Shown here one piece after another: positions 46,891 to 56,849 of a DNA stretch of 64,000 nt. The stretch covers positions 186,001 to 250,000 of the forward strand of contig WTXD01000026.1 in the NCBI GenBank assembly GCA_022496205.1, written 5' to 3'. The notes under the pieces were generated by a model. That model ran no database searches and was not told where the DNA came from. It saw only the letters and a list, made by a program, of their open reading frames with translations. A program made the translations under genes and the position numbers. The DNA is from Gloeopeniophorella convolvens. Taxonomy: Eukaryota; Basidiomycota; Agaricomycetes; Russulales. Position 1 is the first letter of the stretch; each line of letters starts with the position of its first letter.

Positions 46891-47993
46891 ATGCTCTATA
46901 CCCTTGTTGCCGTCCTTGGATTCACTCCTCTGCTCCAGGTAAGGTGATCTCCTCTACCGCCAATCGAGCATCTACCTACTATTTCCTGCATCCATGGGCA
47001 CTAGACCATTGCGTCTCCAGTGGCGTCTCCTAGAGCAGTTTCAATCATGCTCCCCGACCCTCCAGGTTGGGCAGGCCCCAACTGCCTCGAGTACGTCTCG
47101 GGCTTGTCAACCCCAGCCTGGAGAAAGATGCTTACATATCGCAGAGACAATCGCAACTCTGACCTCTTCCTCCCTCTTTTTACCGGTGCCTTCTTTGTCG
47201 ATACAACCGGAATGACGATCGAAGAATGCATCTCTTTCTGCGATAATCAAACGCAGACATTCCGCTATGTCGGTCTGACGGATGGGTTCCAGTGCTGTGA
47301 GCATCTTCCCGCGTCTGCCAACCTATGTAGTTTCATCTGGGAACTTGCAGCGTGCGATAATTTCTTCGAACACATCCTCGAGAGCACCGGAAACGACGAA
47401 TGTGACGCCCCGTGTCGCGGTAACCCCGCTGAGCAAGGCGGCTGTGGCGGCGCTTTCAGAGCAAGCGTCTATACGAGGGAGAACTCAACATTCATCATTC
47501 CCGCCCTGGTAGAGTCCGTCGGGCCGTGGGAAGCCCTGGGATGCTACAAGTGCGACTCACTTTCATCCACGCGACCGAGTCTAACTGCGACCCGTATAGC
47601 GACTCTACAAGTGCTCGCGCTCTCGAAGTCAGAATAGACGCTGGCAACACCACCGTGGAGTCCTGCGTCGCCGCGTGTGAGGCCAAGGGATTTTCACTGG
47701 CTGGCCTCGAGTTTGCCAAGGAGTGCTGTGCGCCTGCATTTCACCCCCTACCACCCCGATCGCTCTGACACCTGCTTGCAGGGTGTGGCTCAGAGCTCCA
47801 GAATGGCTCACAATTTTTCGGCAATGATGACGGCATCGAGGATGGAAACTTTCGCCCGGATCCAGATGAACCTGCATGCAACCTGGGCTGCGTAGGCGAT
47901 CCGACCGAGCTGTGTGGTGGGGATGCCTTGCTCGATTTGTACACGTTCACCGGCCCTTCCAAACGCACCGTCGGCCCAATTGGCAGCTTCTAA
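46891..47993 (+). CDS. Secreted two-WSC-domain protein W4
   Basis: Six exons: 46891-46938, 47005-47090, 47145-47296, 47351-47549, 47600-47727 and 47782-47993, giving 274 aa. It is a near copy of W3, with the same signal peptide type (MLYTLVAVLGFTPLLQ), WSC1 and WSC2 and the same exon sizes except exon 3 (three nt shorter) and the last exon. The tail after LYTFTGPSKRT differs from W3, ending in GPIGSF. The same 3' end is found again as a relic at 52448-52524, upstream of lectin L3, showing that the end of this gene was included in a later tandem duplication. Confidence 0.86.
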
Positions 47994-48211
47994 ACTATTA
48001 GGTCGTAATCAGCGACCCATTATATGCAGCATTCCCGTTCCAGTTAGGGGAAATTGCTGGACTGCATCATACGCACGGCCGGGACTGCATTCCCGAAAGC
48101 GGCTCCTAAAATCCGTCGAAGTATGAACATGACCCCTTTGCGCTGCCGCCTGGATCCTAGGCGATATGACATCATTACCGTGGTATATTGTTCCACCTTT
48201 GCGCCTCGACG

Positions 48212-48220
48212 GTATATAAG
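48212..48220 (+). promoter_or_regulatory. TATA box of lectin L2
   Basis: gtatataag about 45 bases before the ATG at 48262; the matching element is present upstream of L3. Confidence 0.6.
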
Positions 48221-48261
48221 GGCGCCATCGATGCTTATTTAGCCGGAATCAAACATTTATC

Positions 48262-48839
48262 ATGTCTCTTACACCTGGACTATACAAACTCACCAACGCC
48301 AAGTCAGGGACCGTCTTTGACCTTTCTGGCGGTGACAATCGGTCCATCATCGGCTATGACTACCATGGGGGAGAGAATCAGAAGGTCGAGCGCCCTCTCC
48401 GCCGTAGGGACCAGACTAACGATACTTGGACCCTCTAGTGGCAACTTGAGCAACAAACCGATGGCCAATGGCTCATTCGCTCTGCGGGGTCTGGCAAGTA
48501 CATCGCGTTCGACGGTGAGGCCAAGGATGGGGCTCCCGTCGTTGCCATCGATGAGTCTTCTCAGCGCTGGGATATCTGGCCCGAGCAAGGTGTGAGCCAG
48601 GGATTCAGGCACGGAACAAAATCGACTCCTCTCCTCACGTCCTAAAGTCTTGACAGGATTTGCCTGCACGGCACGCCCTTTGCCGTGGACCTGTCTGATC
48701 ATGGCAACGCAACCCCCGGAACCCCTGTAACTTTGTGGTATTCTTACCCTGAGGGACAGAACCAGGTGTGGAAGTTTGAATCTCGTGAGTAGCCCATATC
48801 CTCACTACTATAACGTTGTGCTCACTCAGCACAGCTTGA
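48262..48839 (+). CDS. Ricin-B-like beta-trefoil lectin L2
   Basis: Four exons, 48262-48384, 48439-48608, 48657-48784 and 48835-48839, giving 141 aa. Beta-trefoil marks: YKLTNAKSGTVFDLSGGDN ... NQKW, LIRSAGSGKYIAFDGEA ... QRWDIWP and ICLHGTPFAVDLSDHGN ... NQVWKF. There is no signal peptide. Intron 2 (48609-48656) must use a GC donor (GCACGG) to keep the conserved frame; the GT just upstream gives the wrong phase. The last exon contributes only two bases of the final codon plus the stop. It is about 90% alike to L3 by eye and shares its flanks. Confidence 0.86.
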
Positions 48840-50435
48840 GAAGTGTTCTACGTGCGTAAATCGGAAGTTGCAAGAAGGTTCGTTGTCTATCAGAACGAGT
48901 TTATTTTGCTGTCGCAACCGTATTTTATCGTGAAAGAGGGAAATGCAGTCAATGTAGCGTAGAGGGGACGGGGAGTAGAAAATGTGTCGATGACGTCATC
49001 CGAGTATCGTGAGCAGGAGCATTCATAAGCGCCCAATACAAAAGCAAAGGAAAATTCGTCTCACGATAATTCAGACCCGTGTCAGTCCGCCGTGTCCATA
49101 GGACCTCTCACCGTCCCCGCTCCGACCTCAGGCTCCGGTTAAACTTGGTCTGTGGCGAAAGAAGAAGGAAATCAACTGTTAGCACACAGCCATTCCGTTA
49201 TCACCACAGGGTACCGCCGCTCTTCTACGGGCGACCGCTGTCGGGTCGGGCGCTCCACGCCGAGCCCCTTCATTGAAATGTTGAGACGGACAGTGTCCTG
49301 GCAGCTCTGATTAGATTAGATATGGACCTAATGATCAAGGACTATCTTATCTTGTGTACATAATGTTCTAGACTTAAGGCTGTGCTCAGCCCCACATTCG
49401 TTTCCGTGTTCCGGACTCTTCTAGGGCATTCCATGACCCACCTTGTACTCCGGTACCCACTCTTACTCCGTTTCATGTGGGTCTCCTAGGCTTTCTAAGC
49501 AGTGTTTATCACATGCTATCTGTTGATCCTTACAGTATATAAGGACTCCTTTCTTCGCCTTTGTAGCCTCAGTCTTTTGACCTTCCTTGACTGAGGCAAG
49601 TACACTTACGCTCTTTTCTACTTTCTTATACTTACACTACCTTACAGCGTCACTCTGTGTCCTTCAGGTATTGTTGTAATCAAGTCTTTTGACCTTCCTT
49701 GACTGAGCGTCACTCTGTGTCCTTCAGTTGTCACTCCACCCTTTGCTGCGCTTCAACATGAAATTCATATTCTCGGTCTATAACTGTATTCGGCGTAAAT
49801 GCACCCTTGAAAGCTGTATCACCGCATCGACACCTCCGGCTATGCTCTCGATCTGGTCTTCGTGGATAACCCGAGCCTTGCGCGCTGAGCGTATGCTTAC
49901 TGGCTGGCAATGGAAACCCCTTCCAACGGTGCTCCTCATCGCCAGCCATCACTGGCAGTCAAACTTTTGCCGGAGGCAGATGCCTGCGTGCATTCGCGTT
50001 TCCATCAATGTAAAGTCGTCATGTTACCTACCTTTACGCATCAACTCGTCCCCCACCCGCAATACGGTGAGGCGGTCAACGTTCCAGGCTTTCAAGGTAC
50101 GTTCTCTTCGTCAGTATGTATGTACATCCATTGTGACACCATCCGCCGCATGAGTGCCGTGCCGAACCTAAAGCTGTGCGCTTAGTGTTGAGAGCTTCGA
50201 CAGCGTGCTTCGCCGTGCCTGATCAAGGCACGGCCGCACTCGTGTCGCCGCTCAGGACGATGATTCCTCGTTGTCGCATATACTCGCCGAACGACGTCCC
50301 AACGTCCGATGCGTTCCCAGCGCTTCACCCGCTCCCCCGACGAGCGTGGGATGTCTCACAATTACGGAAAACCAACCGACTATAAAGGAAGAGGTGGCGT
50401 AGCATGAACAGTGGGTAGGCACTGGCAATCACGAT
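48840..50435. other. Intergenic of unit 1, with an extra ~600 bp segment
   Basis: The matching interval in unit 2 (53381-54366) is about 610 bp shorter. Both can be aligned again from about 49853 (unit 1) and 53804 (unit 2), at tggataacccgag. The extra material includes the segment annotated at 49280-49735. Confidence 0.6.
49280..49735. mobile_element. Possible solo-LTR-like insertion
   Basis: This lies in the extra part of unit 1. It contains a TATA-like gtatataagg near 49535, followed by short repeated blocks: tcttttgaccttccttgactgag twice and gcgtcactctgtgtccttcag twice. A promoter plus short repeats is typical of an LTR, but I could not fix terminal TG...CA ends or a target-site duplication. 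Confidence 0.35.
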
Positions 50436-52272
50436 ATGCATAATCTGCTTTGCTTTGCCTGCGCGTCAATACTCGCCTCTGGGGTAAGGTCGTTCCTGTC
50501 GAATATTCGCAAGCCCGCTGATGCTGTATGGACGCCTGACGTCTAGTGTCTCGCATCTGTTGTGCTTTCCGCAAGGCAGGCCATTCCTGTACTGGTTCCG
50601 TCTGTTGGCCCATGGCAAGCCCTGGGATGCTTCAAGTGAGCTTATCCGTAAGCTATTTAGCGTGCACTGACGCTTCCCAGCGATTCTACAGGCGCGCGTG
50701 CCCTTCATGAGAGAGTAGACGCTGGCAATACTACAGTCGAGTCGTGCATCGCCGCATGCCAGGCTCAGAGCTTTTCACTTGCAGGTCTCGAATTCGGTGA
50801 CGAGTGCTGTACGCTCTCCCCGGTTCTCTCTAGTACATTCTTTTATGACTTTCAGGGTGCGGCTCCGAACTTGACAACGGTTCTGTTTTCGTCGGCAACG
50901 ACGACGGAATTCAGGATGGGAACTTCCGCGAATTCTTGGATGAGCCTACATGCAATATGGCCTGCGGGGGTAATGCGACTGAGCTGTGCGGTGGCCCAGC
51001 CTTCCTAGACTTGTACAACTTCACCGGGACGTTCCCTATCGGGGCCTCCGTGGTGCCTTTCTCCGTCGCGTGGATTTCACAAGGTTGCTTCAGGTATAAT
51101 CCACAGCACACCTTCAATACAATACATTGATTATATCTACAGCGACTCGACATCTTCACGGACGCTTGAACGACGCATCGATGCTGGCAATGTTACAGTC
51201 GAATCGTGTGTCAACGCGTGTCAAACCCTATCCTTCAAGCTCGCCGGACTTGAATTCGGTCAGGAGTGCTGTACGAGATCCCTCCACTGCACCTCAGAGC
51301 ATCGCACAGCTGACTGCACCGCTATACCCAGGGTGTGGTAATCAGGTCAACGCGCCAGGCGCTCTGACCTCCCAAGGCGCCTGTAGCCAGGCATGCGTCG
51401 GGAACGACACAGAAGTCTGTGGAGGTCCTGATGCCTTGGAACTGTACCTGTTCCAGGACTCTCTGGATGTTGTTGGGTTCATGCAGGAGCTCAATGCTGA
51501 CTTGGGCGGTACTGCGAGCGCCCTCTCGACTATGACCCCAGACAACGTCCAGACGACGGCCCCAGTAAGGCGTCAATGTAGCTTTGGACGACTTTATGGC
51601 TCACATGTTCCCTCAGGATGCGTTGGGTAATTTAAAAATTTTAATCAACGTCATTGGGGTCATCCAGTCTGAGGCAAGCATCGCAACCGATGTAGGTCGG
51701 CTATCAGCCACGAATATATACACTGACGGTCCGAAACTCTGCAGAATGGCCAATCGCCTTTTCTGAGCAATAACGTCGACTTGGTCGTAGGAAAGCTACA
51801 ATCGGTGTGTTCTGTGCTATGTCTCTATGACCGTGTTGCTTAGCGGCTGGATTCACAGTCTATCCCATTCGGATTGGTGCGTTTTCAGACTTGTCCACAC
51901 AGTAGTATGATCCCTGATTAGCGCTCCTTGATACCACCGTCACCAGGAACTCTCCAATGCCGTACGTTCTCTCTTCCATGCACTGCTTTGGAATGTAGCG
52001 TCTAACTCTCGTCTCTGCTAGCTTATCGCAGCGAGCGTTGTGCTTCCACCAAGTTCTTTTCAGGACTCGTTCGTGGAAGGAATCACGAACCTCAGATCAG
52101 CGTTTGACGTACGTCGTGTCTTGAGTCAGTCAGACAACTCTGACTTACTAGTTGCCAGGGGATGATCACGTTCCTGGCAAATTATGTCGTTCCGTCGCGT
52201 GCAGGAGATACGTTGTCAGTTCGGCAAACGCTCGACGATCTGTGGGATTTTACTGTATTAGCGTTCGAGTGA
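50436..52272 (+). CDS. Secreted WSC-WSC-HsbA-like protein W5
   Basis: Twelve exons: 50436-50483, 50547-50635, 50681-50808, 50856-51093, 51143-51270, 51332-51564, 51617-51691, 51745-51804, 51859-51876, 51947-51961, 52022-52108 and 52159-52272, giving 410 aa. A short signal-peptide exon leads directly into WSC2-type and WSC3-type domains (GCFK, VESCVAAC, ECWCGSEL, ELCGG; VESCVNAC, ECWCGN, EVCGG). The HsbA-like helical C-terminus follows (GQSPFLSNNVDLVV, SFQDSFVEGITNLRSAFD). The WSC1 module of W1, W3 and W4 is absent. Exon sizes are identical to W6 except exon 11 (87 versus 84 nt). A tataaag element lies at about 50380, some 55 bases before the start. Confidence 0.84.
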
Positions 52273-52795
52273 TAGGATGGTGGTTATATGTCCTCGAGCC
52301 CCTATATACTTGACGCGTGACGTGGCGGCGCTATGAGCCGATGTTGCTGAGTTGTCAGCCTAATCGTTCAATTGGACATATGAGAGGGTTTTGAGGCTGT
52401 TCTTTCGCAGGGAGCTCGTTCCAAGCTGGCCCCGCAGTGTGCCAGTGGTGGTGATGCTCTGCTCGATCTGTACACATTCACCGGCCCTTCCAAACGCACC
52501 ATCGGCCCAATTGGTAGCTTCTGAACTATTAGACCGTAATCAACGATTCATATGTGGTATTCCCTTCCAGTTAGGGGAAATTGTTGTGTTGCATCATTGT
52601 ATGCAGGGCCGGGCCTACATGCCCCAAAGCGGCTCCTGAAATCTGTCGAAGTGGGAACATTCGGACCCCTCTGCGCCGCCGCCTGGATCCTGGACTATAT
52701 GACATCATTACCGCAGTGTCTCGTTCCACCTTGCGTACCTCAACGATATATAAGAGGGTCATCGATGCCCAGTTGGCTGGCATCAAGCATCCATC
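52273..52795. pseudogene. WSC gene 3'-end relic and L3 promoter region
   Basis: About 52448-52524 repeats the last ~75 coding bases of W4 (LLDLYTFTGPSKRT ... GPIGSF, then a stop), preceded by unrelated sequence. Downstream flank similarity to 47994-48261 continues up to the L3 start. It is the left edge of duplicated unit 2. A TATA box (atatataag, 52746-52754) serves lectin L3. Confidence 0.75.
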
Positions 52796-53380
52796 ATGTC
52801 TCTTTCACCCGGACAATACAAACTCACCAACGCCAAGTCAGAGACCACCTTTGATCTCTCTGGCGGCGACAACCGCTCCATCATCGGCTATAGCTTCCAT
52901 GATGGAGAAAACCAGAAGGTCGGGCGCCCTCGGTCTGCCGTTACTCGTAGGGATTTGACTAATGACACTCGAATCCTATAGTGGCAATTTGAGCAACAAA
53001 GCGATGGCCAATGGCTCATTCGTTCTGCGGGCTCTGGCAAGTATATCGCGTTCGATGGCGAAGCCAAGGACGGGGCGCCCATCGTTGCCGTTGATGAACC
53101 TTCTCAGCGCTGGGACATCTGGCCTGAGGAAGGCGTGAGCCAGGGATTCAGGCATGGACAACAACCGATCTCCCTCCCCTCACCTGCTAAAGTCTTAACA
53201 GGATCTGTGTCCATGGCACGCACTTCGCCGTCGACTTGTCAGACCATGGCAACGCGACCCCCGGAACTCCTGTGACCTTGTGGTGGTCTTACCCTGAGGG
53301 AAAGAACCAGGTGTGGAAGTTCGAATCTGGTGAGTGGCGTCTATACTCTAAGTCTGTTGTGCTCATTCTATGCAGCTTGA
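52796..53380 (+). CDS. Ricin-B-like beta-trefoil lectin L3
   Basis: Four exons, 52796-52918, 52982-53151, 53202-53329 and 53376-53380, giving 141 aa, with exon lengths identical to L2. The three trefoil repeats carry NQKW, QRWDIWP and NQVWKF, with SDHGN before the last. There is no signal peptide. Intron 2 (53152-53201) begins GCATGG, a GC donor at the same place as in L2, and no GT donor in the right phase is available nearby. The last exon again adds only two bases and the stop. Fungal lectins of this type bind glycans and often deter grazing animals; the target here is unknown. Confidence 0.86.
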
Positions 53381-54366
53381 GAGCACATCAATCGTTGAAC
53401 TAAGGGTTTGTCCCGAGCATTGCTGTGTATTGTGTGCGAAGTTATGTTGTACCGCTGCAATTGTATGGTCGTCACGAAAGAACAATTATTACAAATCTGT
53501 CCAGAGAGGATCGGGAGGAAGTAAAATTTGAAAATTTGGGTGATTGTCGCGGTGCATCACGTTTTTGCGCGTGTCCTCGCTGTTTCGCGGATCGCCGTGA
53601 AGTTTGGACTCCGATCGAAAGTATCTGCGGTGCATGCTCCGAATATCTGTGTGCGACCGCCGTCAGGTTTACAGCAACGCTCATGCGTCAGGCTTCAAGT
53701 CCCTGTGCATGAACCTGCATGCCCTTTAGCTAACCTGGCGCATGCTCTCGGAAGCGATTTCACCGCACCCACGCCTTTATTTGCACCTTTGATCTAATCT
53801 TTATGGATAACCCGAGCATTGCACACCGAGCGTATGCTTACTGGTTGGCGACGGGAGACCCTTCCAACGTGTCCCTCATCGCCACCCATCAGTCGAATCT
53901 TTAGCGGAGGCAGACGTATACGTGCATCCGTACTTCCATCGATGCACAGTTCTCATGTCACTTCAACCTTTACGCATCAACTCACCGCCATCTGCAATAT
54001 AGCAAGGAGGTCAACACTCCAGACTCTCAAGGCACGTTACCCTTGTCAATATGTACGTTCATCGTACCAATATCCGCCGCATGGGCGTCGTGCCGAACCC
54101 AAAGCCGTGCGCTGAGTATTGAGAACCTCGACAGCGTGCTTCTCCGTGCCTGGTCAAGGCACGGCCGCACTTAACATATCGCTGCCCAGAACGATGATCC
54201 CTCGTTGTCGCATATATTCGCCGAACGACCTCCCAACGTCCGATGCGTTCCCAGCGCTTCGTCCGCTTCCCCGACGAGCGTGGGGTGTCTCACAATTACG
54301 GCAAGTCAACGGACTATAAAGGGAGCCGTGGCCCAGCGTGAACGGATAGGCGTTGACGTTCACGAC
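53381..54366. other. Intergenic of unit 2
   Basis: Aligns with the end of the unit 1 spacer from about 53804 onwards. A tataaag element at about 54314 precedes W6 by some 50 bases, as in W5. No gene seen. Confidence 0.6.
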
Positions 54367-56205
54367 ATGCATCATTTGCTCGACTTTGCCTGCGCGTCAG
54401 TACTCGTCTCTGGGGTAAGCTTACTACTTTCAAATGTCTGCAAGCTTGCTGACGTTGCATGAATGCCTGACATCTAGTGCCTCGCATCCGCTGTGCTTTC
54501 CGCGAGGCAGGCTGTCCCGGTATTGGTTCCGTCTGTCGGCCCATGGCAAGCCCTGGGATGCTTCAAGTAAGCCTATCCGTGAACCAGCCAGCGTGTACTG
54601 ACGCTTTGCAGTGATTCTACAGACGCGCGTGCCCTTCACGAGAGAGTAGACGCTGGCAATACTACAGTCGAGTCCTGCGTTGCTGCATGCCAGGCTCAGG
54701 GATTTTCGCTTGCAGGTCTCGAGTTCGGCGACGAGTGCTGTACGCTCTCTTCAATTCTCTCTGTTACATCCCCTTATGACTCTCAGGGTGCGGCTCCGAG
54801 CTTGACAACGGTTCTGTATTCGTCGGGGATGACGATGGGGCTCAGGACGGGAACTTCCACCAATTCCTGGACGACCCGACGTGTAATATGGCCTGCGGGG
54901 GTAATGTGACCGAACTATGCGGTGGCTCAGACTTCCTGGATTTGTACAACTTCACCGGGACGTTCCCTATCGGGGCCTCTGTGGTACCTTTCTCCGTCGC
55001 GTGGATCTCGCAAGGTTGCTTCAGGTACAATCCAATCCATATCGTCCTTCTACAATACAATGCGCTAATTATATTGACAGCGACTCGACGTCTTCGCGGA
55101 CGCTTGACCGACGCGTCGACGCTGGCAATGTCACAGTCGAATCGTGTGTCAATGCGTGTCAAACCCAATCCTTCACACTCGCCGGCCTCGAATTCGGCCA
55201 AGAGTGCTGTACGGGACCCCTCTGTATCTCAAAACACTGCACGCCGCTGACTGCAACGACATATCCAGGGTGCGGTAATCAGGTCAACGCGCCAGGCGCT
55301 CTGACCTCCCAAGGCGCATGTAGCCAGGCATGCGTCGGGAACGAAACAGAAGTCTGTGGAGGTCCTGATGCCTTGGAACTGTATCTGTTCCAAGACTCTC
55401 CACAGGTCATCGGGGACCTGCAGGAGCTCAACGGTCTTTCGGAGAGCCTCGCGAACTTTTTGTTGAACATCACCGCAGACAATGTCCAGACGACGGGCCC
55501 GGTAAGTTGTCAACGCGGACTTTGGGCAGTTTCGTAGCTTACATACCCCCGTAGGATGCGTTGGTTGGTCTGCAAGGTATAATTAACACCATTGGGATGA
55601 CCCAGTCGAATGCAAGCACCGCAACCGATGTAGGCCAACTGCTAGTCACGAATACGATATACTAAATTTCGAGACTGTAGAATGGCCAGTCGCCTTTTTT
55701 GAGCAATAATGTCGACATGGTCGTTGAAAAACTACAATCGGTGTGTTCCGTACAGCATGTCTCTCTGTGATCTCGTTGTTCAACGACTGGATTCTTAGTA
55801 TATCTCATTCGGAACGGTGCGTTTTTTCGGAATCGTCTGTACTACGCCGCCTGACCAATGCCCCTCGATACCACCGTCACCAGGAGCTCTCCAATGCTGT
55901 ACATTATCTCTTCCGTGCATCTTTTGGAACATGGTGGCTAACTCTCGTCTCTACTAGCTTATTACAGCAAGCAATGTGCTTCTACCTTCTTTTCAAGACT
56001 CATTCTTGGAAGACATCATAGACCTCAAATCCGCGTTTGACGTACGTCATATCTTGAGTCAGTCAGACAACTCTAACTTGCTGGTTGCCAGGACATGATC
56101 ACGTTCCTGGCAGATAATGCCGTCCCGTCGCGTGCAGGAGATACGTTGTCAGTTCAGGCAGCGCTCGACGATCTGTGGGATGATACTGCAGAAGCATTCG
56201 AGTGA
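54367..56205 (+). CDS. Secreted WSC-WSC-HsbA-like protein W6
   Basis: Twelve exons: 54367-54414, 54478-54566, 54612-54739, 54787-55024, 55081-55208, 55269-55501, 55555-55629, 55681-55740, 55799-55816, 55884-55898, 55958-56041 and 56092-56205, giving 409 aa. It is the tandem partner of W5, with a signal-like N-terminus (MHHLLDFACASVLVSG) and two WSC domains with ECWCG / CGG cysteine pattern. The HsbA-like helical region (LQGIINTIGMTQSNAS, SFQDSFLEDIIDLKSAFD, FLADNAVPSRAGDTLSVQ) follows. Two micro-exons of 18 and 15 nt are conserved with W1 and W5. All introns are GT-AG, including the one where W1 has a GC donor. Wall or hydrophobic-surface association is inferred from the domain families. Confidence 0.86.
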
Positions 56206-56849
56206 CAGGATGGTGACCTCATGTCTTCCCGACTTCCTATACTTGACGCGTGACGTGGCTGCGCTATGAGCTACGTTGCTGAGTTGTCAAACCATTCAAT
56301 TGGACGTAGTGATGTTTGCCAATTCTTCGGTCCCTGTGTGTTTATCACAATGCTCTCGGTCCTAGGACGATCAGGGTCCCATCGCAAGCATCTAATTCCA
56401 GAACCCACTGAACGGGATCACAGGGCATCAGGGATGCAGTTAGATGGTCTGGTCCAGTGTCTGGTCACCGTGCCGACGGCACGGCGCGACCGGAACTGCT
56501 GGAGCGCAGGCGACTTGAGGATGTCGGATGACCTCATCCGAGGTCGCCAAGTCCGAGCTCTCTTCTCCAACCACCACCATTGCTGTACTAATTCAATATT
56601 CAAGTCTTGCTTCAAGTATCTGTATTCACCCTCTCCGAAAAGAGTAGCCTGCTAGATGAGCACCCAGGTTCATCGGTCAGGTGCAGTGGGGGCGCATGGA
56701 CTGCCAGGTCATCGCTCGCGTATTTACAATGAGATTATGTAAAGCACTCGCTATATATATAGTGTGCAAAGCGTCCTTGTTTCCGCCCACTTCGACCATT
56801 CGCTTCAGACGCCGTACCACACGCCTCCTTCTCACAGTCGCTCTTTAAT
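56206..56849. promoter_or_regulatory. Intergenic with a TATA element upstream of the membrane protein gene
   Basis: No gene is supported. A tatatatatag run at about 56752-56762 lies some 90 bases before the ATG at 56850 and fits a core promoter. Confidence 0.45.
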
